Positions 7,772 to 14,255 are shown, counted from the stretch's first letter. The stretch is 15,139 nucleotides of DNA from an uncultured Eubacteriales bacterium (GCA_900319615.1 ONPE01000081.1:1-15139); one strand, 5' to 3'. Notes: generated from the sequence alone by a model not told the origin. Translations and numbers: made by a program.

Positions 7772-7797
7772 AGGCGTCGTTCGTATGAACGGCGCCT
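7772..7797. terminator. Second copy of the convergent-gene hairpin
   Basis: This is identical over 26 bases to 7502-7527. It lies 9 bases beyond the stop of the minus-strand DUF4363 gene, so it could end that transcript or act bidirectionally. A downstream CTTTTT on the + strand begins 6 bases later, and no T run follows on the minus strand. Confidence 0.55.
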
Positions 7798-7806
7798 AAC
7801 TGCTTT

Positions 7807-8187
7807 TTACAAAACATTATCCCATTTGAGTTGCTTCGAATACTTCACGGACAACAGCTCGCGCTTTGCTCTTGCGGACGTCGCGAGGAATTCTTCGGTG
7901 CAGCCGGTCTGCGCGTAGCGCACGAGCATAGCTATGTCGTTCGCGATATCGCCGACCTCGCTGTGATACATGAAGATGTTGAACATCCCGCTCTGCTTGC
8001 CGAATCTCGTCTGCAACCGCTTAGCCGCCGACTCTGCGCCGTAGATGTCGTTTTGCGCCATCTTCCCGTCAGCTTCTTCAAGCATACTGACGTATGTGTC
8101 TGCAGCCGAGGTGACATAGAGATACTCAGCGCCCGCAATTAATAGAGATAACGCGATCATGCACACCGCCAACCATCCGCGCTTCAT
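7807..8187 (-). CDS. DUF4363 family protein, function unknown
   Basis: This 126-residue protein has an N-terminal membrane anchor or signal helix (about 5-27), beginning with the basic MKRGW. A largely helical extracytoplasmic domain of about 95 residues follows and contains MLEEADGKMAQND. The pattern and the partner gene match DUF4363 proteins, which in clostridia are commonly encoded just after a DUF421 membrane protein. Its start overlaps the upstream DUF421 stop by 4 bases, so the two are probably translated together and may act together at the membrane. No catalytic motif is visible. Function is unknown, and I infer only a membrane-associated accessory role. Confidence 0.8.
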   Translation of the reverse strand: MKRGWLAVCMIALSLLIAGAEYLYVTSAADTYVSMLEEADGKMAQNDIYGAESAAKRLQTRFGKQSGMFNIFMYHSEVGDIANDIAMLVRYAQTGCTEEFLATSARAKRELLSVKYSKQLKWDNVL

Positions 8188-8702
8188 GCCGACCCCTCCT
8201 TTTCGATATCGCTCAGCTCGTCTTGAAGATCCTTGCTCTTGATCGAGTCTCCGCTCAGATTCTCGCCGGTCAGTACGCTCAGGGTGCCGTTGGGCTCGAT
8301 TATCCCGTAGCGTACGCCCTTCTCGTCGCTCAGATCCTTTGCCCGCAGCAAAGAGTACAGATCGTCGTAGCTAATCCGCAGTCGCCTGAGCTCGCTGTCG
8401 ATGATCTTCCCGTCCTTGATCACGACTATGGGGTGTCCGCAGATCAGCGAGCGCAGCTTGCGGCTTTTCATCATCAGCAGCGATACAAGCAGCTCTATCG
8501 CGACCAGCATCATTATCGGCACAAGACAGCTCAGCAGGGGTCTCTCGGGGTTTTCGAGGGGGAGTGAGGCTATCTGCGAGATTATCAGCGTTATCACCAG
8601 CTCCGAGGTCTGCATATCGCTGACCTGCCGCTTGCCCATCACCCTGAGCGCCGCCGTGACGATGATGTATATCAGCAGGGTGCGTATTAGAATAGTCATC
8701 AT
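8184..8702 (-). CDS. DUF421 (YetF-like) membrane protein
   Basis: The protein has 172 residues from the chosen start. Three membrane helices (about 4-20, 33-50, 56-76) are followed by a cytoplasmic domain. Family marks are MGKRQVSDMQTSELVITLIIS after helix 1, and the soluble motif HPIVVIKDGKIIDSELRRLRIS followed by LYSLLRAKD and a late NGTLSV. These are characteristic of DUF421/YetF proteins, whose role is uncertain; some members are tied to spore or envelope functions. The start at 8702 has GGTGA 6-10 bases upstream. The frame stays open to a TTG at 8738 and another ATG at 8714, neither with a better ribosome site. It is the first gene of a minus-strand pair with DUF4363 and is divergent from hprK. 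Confidence 0.88.
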   Translation of the reverse strand: MMTILIRTLLIYIIVTAALRVMGKRQVSDMQTSELVITLIISQIASLPLENPERPLLSCLVPIMMLVAIELLVSLLMMKSRKLRSLICGHPIVVIKDGKIIDSELRRLRISYDDLYSLLRAKDLSDEKGVRYGIIEPNGTLSVLTGENLSGDSIKSKDLQDELSDIEKEGSA

Positions 8703-8865
8703 AAGAATCACCATGCTTATCTTGTGAAAAACAGCCAAAATTATGTATGCAAATTCTGCATGAAAAAATGCATATTTCTAAAAAAGGATTATAAATATAG
8801 GATGATGGAGTATAATTATGCTAATTAGGTGTATTTGATACACTGTATGGGCGACAATGTTTGAT

Positions 8866-8931
8866 TCAGGCGTGCAGGTTGTGCAGCCTGACGAAAATAT
8901 ATGCAGGCAAGCCGTCACCGCGTGGTGCGGC
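8866..8931 (+). promoter_or_regulatory. Structured leader upstream of hprK
   Basis: Two hairpins precede hprK. Hairpin A pairs TCAGGC (8866-8871) with GCCTGA (8886-8891), extended by TGCA/TGCA. Hairpin B pairs GCCG and CACC with GGTG and CGGC (8911-8931) around a GCGT loop. GCCTG at 8886-8890 can alternatively pair with CAGGC at 8904-8908, so two exclusive folds are possible. No T run follows, so this is not a simple terminator. A TATAAT at 8811-8816 could be the -10 of the transcript, but its -35 is poor. I do not recognise a known riboswitch class. Confidence 0.35.
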
Positions 8932-8966
8932 AACGAAAATGATCTTTGTCGGAAAGAAGGCTTATC

Positions 8967-9935
8967 ATGAACTCCAGTCCGTATTATGTCACGCTTAAAA
9001 AACTGATCGACGAGATAGGGCTCACAAGCTACTATATGCCCGTCGACCCCGAGGAGGTGCACATCACCGTCTCGGATGTAGACCGTCCCGGTCTCGAGCT
9101 GGTCGGTCACCTCGATTACTATGACAGCCGTTATCTGATAGCCTTGGGCAAGACGGAGATGTCATTCTTAGAGGGCGAGAGCGACTCTAAACAGCGCAAG
9201 CAGCTCGAGCCCATCATAAGCCAGAAGCCGCCCGCGATAGTCATCGCCCGTGATCTTGAGCCTCTGCCCGTCATGCTTGAGCTTGCGAAAAAATATAAGG
9301 TGCCGATCGTCACCACCTCCGACACCACCTCTGTTGTAGACGCCGCCATCGTATCCTTCCTCAACGTCGAGCTCGCTCCGCGCATCACGCGCCACGGCGT
9401 GCTGGTCGAGGTGTACGGCGAAGGTTGTCTGCTGATCGGTGACAGCGGAGTAGGTAAGTCCGAGACCGCCATCGAGCTTATCAAGCGCGGTCACCGTCTT
9501 ATCGCCGACGACGCGGTGGAGATCAAGAGGGTATCGAAGAAGTCGCTGGTCGGCTCTTCGCCGTCGAACATCCGCCACTTCATCGAGCTGCGCGGTATCG
9601 GCATCATCAACGCGCGCAGGATATTCGGTATCGGCGCCGTCAAGGTCAGCGAGAAGATCGACCTCGTCATCAATCTCGAGCTGTGGAACTCCAAGAAGGT
9701 CTACGACCGCATGGGCATGGATGATGAATACATGGAGATACTGGGTCTCGAGATACCCGTCGTGACCATCCCCGTCAAGCCCGGCAGAAACTTAGCCGTC
9801 ATCATCGAGGTTGCCGCCATGAACCACCGTCAGAAGAAGATGGGCTACAACGGCGCGCAGGAGCTCCTGCAGAACCTCGGCATGGATATCAGCCCCGAGG
9901 ACATCGGCAAGAAGAAGATCGACACAAACTGGTAA
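8967..9935 (+). CDS. hprK: HPr kinase/phosphorylase
   Basis: This bifunctional enzyme phosphorylates and dephosphorylates HPr at its regulatory serine, controlling carbon catabolite repression and sugar uptake in Firmicutes. The 322-residue protein has an N-terminal HPrK domain (about 1-130). The catalytic region carries H143 (in TRHGVLVEVYG), Walker A GDSGVGKS (158-165), and the signature LRGIGIINARRIFGIGAV (208-225). The C-terminal KPGRNLAVIIEVAAMNHRQK segment follows. All key residues are present. The start at 8967 is preceded by AAGAAGG with normal spacing; a TTG at 8946 in frame is unsupported. It heads the operon with murB and rapZ downstream, a common clostridial order. A heptad-array repeat starts 5 bases after its stop. 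Confidence 0.97.
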   Translation: MNSSPYYVTLKKLIDEIGLTSYYMPVDPEEVHITVSDVDRPGLELVGHLDYYDSRYLIALGKTEMSFLEGESDSKQRKQLEPIISQKPPAIVIARDLEPLPVMLELAKKYKVPIVTTSDTTSVVDAAIVSFLNVELAPRITRHGVLVEVYGEGCLLIGDSGVGKSETAIELIKRGHRLIADDAVEIKRVSKKSLVGSSPSNIRHFIELRGIGIINARRIFGIGAVKVSEKIDLVINLELWNSKKVYDRMGMDDEYMEILGLEIPVVTIPVKPGRNLAVIIEVAAMNHRQKKMGYNGAQELLQNLGMDISPEDIGKKKIDTNW

Positions 9936-9940
9936 TATTT

Positions 9941-10083
9941 AGTTAGGAGTTAGAAGTTAGGAGTTAGGAGTTGTGGGCGGGCTATGCCCGCACCCGATTT
10001 GTATTTTACTATCAAGTTTCTATAAATCTAAAACGCGTCAGCGTTTCCCTAAACTCCTCACTCCTCACTCCTAATTCCTCATT
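9941..10083. repeat. Heptad-array structured repeat element, copy E1
   Basis: The left arm (9941-9972) is about 4.5 heptads of AGTTAGG. The right arm (10053-10083) is about 4.5 heptads of the inverse type ACTCCTC/ACTCCTA/ATTCCTC. The arms share the consensus A(A/G)T(G/T)AGG when read inward, so they form a long imperfect inverted repeat. Between them lie a hairpin GTGGGCGGGC-TAT-GCCCGCAC (9973-9993), a core with GATTTGTA, CTATCAA and AAATCTAAAA, and a hairpin AAACGC-GTCA-GCGTTT (10031-10046). The core aligns with the reverse complement of copy E2 at 11917-12160. It occupies nearly the whole hprK-murB gap. Confidence 0.85.
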
Positions 10084-10100
10084 CAAAAAGCGGTGTATTT

Positions 10101-11000
10101 ATGAACAAGCTAATCAATATATTAGACGAAAACAGCATAACCTATGCTTTGAACGAGCCCATGAGCGCTCATACCACCTTTCGTATCGGCGGAGCTGCTG
10201 ATATCCTGATCACCGTCAGCGATATCGAGGAGCTTAGGACAGCTCTTTGCGCGTGCAAAGCCGTCGGCGTACCGTTCATGATACTCGGCAACGGCTCAAA
10301 CCTGCTGGTATCCGACGACGGTATCGAGGGAGCTGTCATCGCTCTCGACGGATCCTTCAAGGAGATCACCGTCGACGGCGATACCGTTACCGCAGGAGCC
10401 GGAGCCAAGCTCTCGCGGCTTTGTACGGTCGCTTTGGAGAATTCTCTCAGCGGTCTTGAGTTCGCCTACGGTATACCCGGTACGGTCGGCGGCGCTATGT
10501 ATATGAACGCCGGCGCCTACGGCGGCGAGATGAAGGACGTCGCTCTCAGCGTAACCGCGATGACTCCAGACGGCGATATCGTCGAGGTCAAAGCCGCAGA
10601 TATGCAGCTCGGCTACCGCACAAGCGTTTTCAAAACAAACGGATATATAATTCTTTTTGCGAAATATAACTTACATACCGGCGACCCTGACCAGATACGC
10701 GCCCATATGGACGACGTGATGGATCGCCGCAAGACCAAGCAGCCGCTGGAATACCCCTCCGCGGGCTCGGTTTTCAAGAGACCCGAGGGAGCCTTCGCCG
10801 GCACTCTGATCGAACAGTGCGGCTTGAAGGGTACGACCGTCGGCGGCGCTCAGGTCAGCGAGAAGCACGCGGGCTTCATCATCAACGTCGGCGGCGCTAC
10901 CTGCGACGACGTCATGGGGCTCGTAAAGCTCGTGCAGGATACCGTGAAGGAGAAGACCGGCTATATGCTGGAGCGCGAGATAATCAGGACGGGGAGGTAA
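10101..11000 (+). CDS. murB: UDP-N-acetylenolpyruvoylglucosamine reductase (MurB, type II)
   Basis: This FAD enzyme reduces UDP-GlcNAc-enolpyruvate to UDP-MurNAc with NADPH in the cytoplasmic phase of peptidoglycan synthesis. The protein has 299 residues. The FAD-binding part shows TTFRIGG (25-31), LGNGSNLLVSDDG (62-74) and the YGIPGTVGGAMYMNAGAYGGE segment (123-143). The catalytic arginine is in GYRTS (R173), the catalytic serine in PSAGSVFKRP (S223), and a C-terminal glutamate lies in LEREI (291-295), as in type II MurB proteins. The ribosome site is weak (GGTG at 10092-10095) because the upstream repeat ends 17 bases before the ATG. rapZ follows after 3 bases, with its own GGAGGT overlapping the murB stop. 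The gene looks complete. Confidence 0.97.
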   Translation: MNKLINILDENSITYALNEPMSAHTTFRIGGAADILITVSDIEELRTALCACKAVGVPFMILGNGSNLLVSDDGIEGAVIALDGSFKEITVDGDTVTAGAGAKLSRLCTVALENSLSGLEFAYGIPGTVGGAMYMNAGAYGGEMKDVALSVTAMTPDGDIVEVKAADMQLGYRTSVFKTNGYIILFAKYNLHTGDPDQIRAHMDDVMDRRKTKQPLEYPSAGSVFKRPEGAFAGTLIEQCGLKGTTVGGAQVSEKHAGFIINVGGATCDDVMGLVKLVQDTVKEKTGYMLEREIIRTGR

Positions 11001-11003
11001 GCT

Positions 11004-11912
11004 ATGGAGTTTGTGATAGTCACCGGGCTTTCCGGCGCAGGCAAGACCAACGCCCTGCACGCTATGGAGGATAACGGCTATTACTGCGTGGATAATCTTC
11101 CTCCTCTGCTGCTCGAGACCTTCTACGACCTGTGCGAGAATTCCGCAGACAGGCGGATGAAGCAGATCGCCGTGGTAGCCGACGCGAGGTCGGGCGAGAT
11201 GTTCGCCGATCTTGACGACGTTATCGTCAAGATGCGCACCGACGGCAAGAAGTTCAGGATACTTTTCCTCGACGCCAAGCAAAGCACCCTCATCGTCCGC
11301 TTTAAAGAGACGCGCCGCAAGCATCCGCTGATAGGCGAGATAACCTCCGGCTCTGTGGAAGAGGCGGTCGGGCTTGAAGACGAGCTGATGAAGGGCGTCA
11401 AGACGATGGCGGACTATGTCATCGACACCACCTATATGAAGCCCAACGAGCTCAAGGAGCGCGTCACCACTCTGTTCGCAGCGCCCAACGAGCTCAAGGA
11501 GCGCGTCACCACTCTGTTCGCAGCCGGCGCAGCTGATTCTCTCCTGATAACCTGCATCTCCTTCGGCTACAAGTACGGCATACCGCCCGAGGCCGATCTG
11601 GTCTTTGACGCTCGCTGTCTTCCTAATCCGTTCTACATAAAAGAGCTCAAATCCCTTACCGGCTTGGATGAGCCTGTCCGCGAGTACATCATGAGCTATG
11701 AGGTCACCGGTCAGTTTATCGAGAAGCTCTGCGATTACCTCGATTACACCGTCGGCCTGTTCCGCGACGAGGGCAAGAGCGAGCTGGTCATCGGCGTAGG
11801 CTGTACAGGCGGCAAGCACCGCTCGGTCACCGTGGCGCGTCTGCTGAACGCCCACTTCTTGGAGCAGGGGCAGAAGTCATCCATCCACCACAGGGATATC
11901 TGGAAAGCATGA
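11004..11912 (+). CDS. rapZ: RapZ/YvcJ-family nucleotide-binding protein with an internal duplication
   Basis: RapZ proteins have an N-terminal P-loop domain and a C-terminal domain. In Escherichia coli RapZ is an RNA adaptor that senses glucosamine-6-phosphate and controls GlmS. In Firmicutes the family hydrolyses GTP/ATP, and its targets are less clear. This 302-residue copy has Walker A GLSGAGKT (8-15), YYCVDNLPP (26-34), ADARSG (59-64), and the C-terminal SFGYKYGIPPEADLVFDARCLPNPF (186-210) and GVGCTGGKHRSV (264-275). A 14-residue segment starting PNELKERV is repeated exactly at 147-160 and 161-174, in the linker between domains. Without it the length would be 288, the usual size. The reading frame is kept. 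GGAGGT overlaps the murB stop. The next gene is not yvcK but whiA, after a 255-base gap. Confidence 0.95.
   Translation: MEFVIVTGLSGAGKTNALHAMEDNGYYCVDNLPPLLLETFYDLCENSADRRMKQIAVVADARSGEMFADLDDVIVKMRTDGKKFRILFLDAKQSTLIVRFKETRRKHPLIGEITSGSVEEAVGLEDELMKGVKTMADYVIDTTYMKPNELKERVTTLFAAPNELKERVTTLFAAGAADSLLITCISFGYKYGIPPEADLVFDARCLPNPFYIKELKSLTGLDEPVREYIMSYEVTGQFIEKLCDYLDYTVGLFRDEGKSELVIGVGCTGGKHRSVTVARLLNAHFLEQGQKSSIHHRDIWKA
11441..11524 (+). repeat. Perfect 42-base tandem duplication inside rapZ
   Basis: Bases 11441-11482 and 11483-11524 are identical over all 42 positions, so the copies are in phase and add 14 residues. The first differing base after the second copy is C, against G after the first. 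The lack of any silent difference suggests a recent event, or an assembly/collapse artefact. Confidence 0.98.
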
Positions 11913-11916
11913 ATAT

Positions 11917-12160
11917 AGTGAGGAATTAGGAGTTGAACAAAATTAGGAATTAGGAGTTAGGAATTAGGAATTACGGGAAAATCCTTTCGGATTTTTAGAT
12001 TTGTATAATCCGATGCGAACGTTTGATAGCGTTTTACAAATCAGGTGTGGGCGCAGCCCACCCTTCACCGTTCACCGTTCTCCGTTCTCCGTTCTATTGA
12101 TTTGAGGTGTGGGCGCAGCCCACCGTTAATTCCTCATTCCTAATTCCTAACTCCTAATTA
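11917..12160. repeat. Heptad-array structured repeat element, copy E2 (inverted relative to E1)
   Basis: The left arm has heptads of AGTGAGG, AATTAGG and AGTTAGG (11917-11934 and 11941-11973). The right arm has ATTCCTC, ATTCCTA and ACTCCTA (12129-12160). Inside lie the hairpin AAATCC-TTTC-GGATTT (11979-11994) and a core with GATTTGTA, TTTGATAG and ACAAATC. Two copies of AGGTGTGGGCGCAGCCCACC (12043-12062 and 12105-12124) enclose a third heptad array TTCACCG/TTCTCCG (12064-12095). Read as the reverse complement, hairpin, core and second hairpin follow the same order as E1. It fills the rapZ-whiA gap and ends 7 bases before the whiA ATG. Confidence 0.85.
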
Positions 12161-12167
12161 TTTGAGT

Positions 12168-13112
12168 ATGTCATTTTCTACCGAAACAAAACGCGAGATC
12201 TGCCGTAAGCTGTCGACGCGCGAGCCGCTGCAGTACAGCGAGCTTTACGCCATGCTCCTGCTGGGGCGTGAATTCTCATCAAAGAGCATCGTCTTCAAGA
12301 CAGAGAACGAGCATACCTTCTCGCATTTCGTATTTTTGATAAACAAGCTGTTCAAGGCTAAGTGTGAGGTCGTCGCCCCGATGAAGGGCGACAGCGGCCG
12401 CAACCGCTCATATATAGTCAGGGTGATCTCTCCCGAGAGGTGCCGCAGGATATATGAGCATTACGGTCACGATGACCGCGACGTCACCCTGCGCGTCAAC
12501 CGCGCCAACATCAACGACGAGGAGGAGCAGCGCGCCTTTATTCGCGGCGCGTTTCTCGCCTGCGGTTCCGTCACCGACCCCGAGAAGGGCTACCATCTCG
12601 AGTTCGCGGTAAGCTACCGCAACCTGTGCATGGATATCTGCCGCATAGTCGGCGAGATACAGGACTTCGAGATCACGGTAAGGATGCTCTCGCGCGGCGG
12701 CACCTATATCGACTACATCAAGGACAGCGAGCAGATCACAGACCTGCTCACATATATGGGCGCGGTCACGGCGGCGATGAACGTCATGGGCACAAAGGCG
12801 CTCAAGGAGGTTCGCAACGCGGCTAACCGCAGGGCGAACTCCGAGATAGCTAATCTGCAGAAGACCGCCTCTGCCTCAGCACGGCAGATCAAGGCGATAA
12901 AGAAGCTAAAGAAGAACGGCAGGTACAATCTGCTGCCCGATGAGCTCAGGGCGGTGGCGGATATACGCTACGACTACCCCGAGCTGACTCTCAGGGAGCT
13001 CGGCGCTATGCTCGATCCGCCCATATCGCGCAGCGGCGTCAACCACCGGCTGGAGAAGATCATCCGCTTGGCGGATGAGGAAGATTCCGGGCAGAAGAAA
13101 GACGAGGGATAA
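12168..13112 (+). CDS. whiA: DNA-binding protein WhiA
   Basis: WhiA is a conserved Gram-positive DNA-binding protein with a degenerate LAGLIDADG homing-endonuclease-like fold joined to a C-terminal helix-turn-helix. It affects sporulation in Streptomyces and cell division or chromosome segregation in Bacillus. The 314-residue protein shows SFSTETKREIC at the N terminus, the fold core RAFIRGAFLACGSVTDPEKGYHLEF (122-146), NRRANSEIANLQKT (220-233) and the helix-turn-helix LTLRELGAML..PISRSGVNHRLEKI (283-308). The start is the ATG at 12168 (a TTG at 12162 is also in frame). There is no clear Shine-Dalgarno, because a CTCCTA-type repeat array lies immediately upstream. xseB starts 2 bases after the stop, so the genes are cotranscribed. 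It is complete. Confidence 0.95.
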   Translation: MSFSTETKREICRKLSTREPLQYSELYAMLLLGREFSSKSIVFKTENEHTFSHFVFLINKLFKAKCEVVAPMKGDSGRNRSYIVRVISPERCRRIYEHYGHDDRDVTLRVNRANINDEEEQRAFIRGAFLACGSVTDPEKGYHLEFAVSYRNLCMDICRIVGEIQDFEITVRMLSRGGTYIDYIKDSEQITDLLTYMGAVTAAMNVMGTKALKEVRNAANRRANSEIANLQKTASASARQIKAIKKLKKNGRYNLLPDELRAVADIRYDYPELTLRELGAMLDPPISRSGVNHRLEKIIRLADEEDSGQKKDEG

Positions 13113-13114
13113 CA

Positions 13115-13354
13115 ATGGACGAGATCAGTAACGAGATGGATTTTCAGCAGGCTTTCGATTCTCTTAAAGAGACCGTAGATAAGCTCGAGGATCCCAAAAC
13201 GACCATCGACGAGAGCATAGAGCTTTACGAGCAGGCGTGCAAGCTGGTCGTTTTCTGCCAGCGCAAGCTGAACGATAACAAACTGAAGATAACCGATATA
13301 AACGAGCGCATAGCTCAGCTCAGACAGAATTCAGAGCCTTTATTTGAGGATTGA
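13115..13354 (+). CDS. xseB: Exodeoxyribonuclease VII small subunit
   Basis: This 79-residue helical subunit binds several-fold to XseA to form exonuclease VII, which degrades single-stranded DNA. It matches the family in length and pattern: FQQAFDSLKETVDKLED, then TIDESIELYEQACKLVVFCQRKLNDNKLKI, which is the paired-helix signature of XseB. The GAGGG site lies in the end of whiA, whose stop is 2 bases upstream, and the ispA start is 2 bases downstream. The large-subunit gene xseA, commonly just upstream of xseB in other genomes, is not in this position; whiA takes its place. Confidence 0.93.
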   Translation: MDEISNEMDFQQAFDSLKETVDKLEDPKTTIDESIELYEQACKLVVFCQRKLNDNKLKITDINERIAQLRQNSEPLFED

Positions 13355-13356
13355 TC

Positions 13357-14229
13357 ATGGATAAGGATATCAGGGCTGTAGAAGCCGCTTTAGAAAAATA
13401 TATCCCCTCCGGGGATCATGAGGAGCAGATCCTGCTGGACTCGGTGCGATACTCGCTCCGTCTCCCCGGCAAGCGCGTGCGGCCGTGTCTGACCCTCGCG
13501 TTCTCGAGACTTTGCGGCGGAACGGATGAGGCCGCGATGCCCTTCGCCTGCGCCGTTGAGATGGTGCACACCTACTCGCTGATACACGACGATATGCCGT
13601 GCATGGACGACGATGATTTCCGCCGCGGCAAGCCGGCTAACCACAAGGTATACGGCGAGGATATCGCGCTGCTTGCAGGCGACGCCTTGCAGAGCATGGC
13701 TTACGACGCTATGCTGTGCGACGATACTCTCGCGCTGGTAGGCGGCGACAGAGCCGCCCGCGCAGCCTGTGTGCTCGCAAAAAAATCCGGTGTTCTCGGT
13801 ATGGTCGGAGGACAGACGATAGATCTGAGCATCGAGCACAGGAGCGTCGGCATAGATACCGTCCGCTCGATGGAGGAGAAGAAGACCGCCAACCTCATCG
13901 AGGCAGCCTGCATGATGGGCTGTATAGCGGCAGGCGGTACGGATGAACAGATCGCAGCCGCAGAGCGCTACGCTCATTCGATCGGTCTTGCGTTCCAGAT
14001 CGTGGATGATATCCTCGACGTTACATCAACCGCCGAGGAGCTCGGCAAGCCCATCGGCTCCGACGCAGGCAATGAAAAGAACACATTCATGTCCCTGTGG
14101 GGGCTCGAGCGCTGCCGCGAGGCGGTAGACAAGCTGACGAATGAAGCTATAGAGGCGCTGGGCGCCTTTGACGGCGACACGACGCAGCTCGCAGACTTTG
14201 CGAAAAAGCTCGCAAACAGGAGAAAATAA
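13357..14229 (+). CDS. ispA: Farnesyl diphosphate synthase (geranyltranstransferase)
   Basis: This enzyme condenses IPP with DMAPP and GPP to make C15 farnesyl diphosphate, the precursor of undecaprenyl phosphate and quinone or hopanoid side products. The 290-residue protein has GKRVRP (38-43), the first aspartate-rich motif DDMPCMDDDDFRRGKP (78-93) with the two-residue insertion of bacterial FPP synthases, and GGQTIDL (151-157). The second aspartate motif is QIVDDILD (214-221), and KPIGSDAGNEK lies near 231-241. Y73 and S74, just before the first motif, agree with a C15 product. The ATG at 13357 is preceded by GAGGA at 13346-13350; a TTG at 13351 is also in frame. It lies between xseB and dxs, a widespread gene order. 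Confidence 0.96.
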   Translation: MDKDIRAVEAALEKYIPSGDHEEQILLDSVRYSLRLPGKRVRPCLTLAFSRLCGGTDEAAMPFACAVEMVHTYSLIHDDMPCMDDDDFRRGKPANHKVYGEDIALLAGDALQSMAYDAMLCDDTLALVGGDRAARAACVLAKKSGVLGMVGGQTIDLSIEHRSVGIDTVRSMEEKKTANLIEAACMMGCIAAGGTDEQIAAAERYAHSIGLAFQIVDDILDVTSTAEELGKPIGSDAGNEKNTFMSLWGLERCREAVDKLTNEAIEALGAFDGDTTQLADFAKKLANRRK

Positions 14230-14255
14230 TTTTCCGAAGTATATTCATAGCATAA

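Noticed and set aside
8755..8775. Small TGCAT/ATGCA inverted repeat between DUF421 and hprK
   Set aside because: The stem has five pairs in AT-rich DNA and could easily arise by chance. I see no link to a promoter that would make it an operator.
9941..10083. CRISPR array suggested by the short regular repeats
   Set aside because: The units are 7 bases with no spacers, and no cas gene is present. These are heptad tandem arrays.
10671..11855. 394-residue minus-strand frame across murB and rapZ
   Set aside because: It spans two well-supported + strand genes, mirrors the rapZ duplication, and has no recognisable family. It is an antisense artefact.
9941..12160. Composite transposon carrying murB-rapZ between inverted repeats
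   Set aside because: Both genes are conserved operon members, no transposase is present, and I see no target-site duplication outside the pair. The inverted placement is kept only as a finding.
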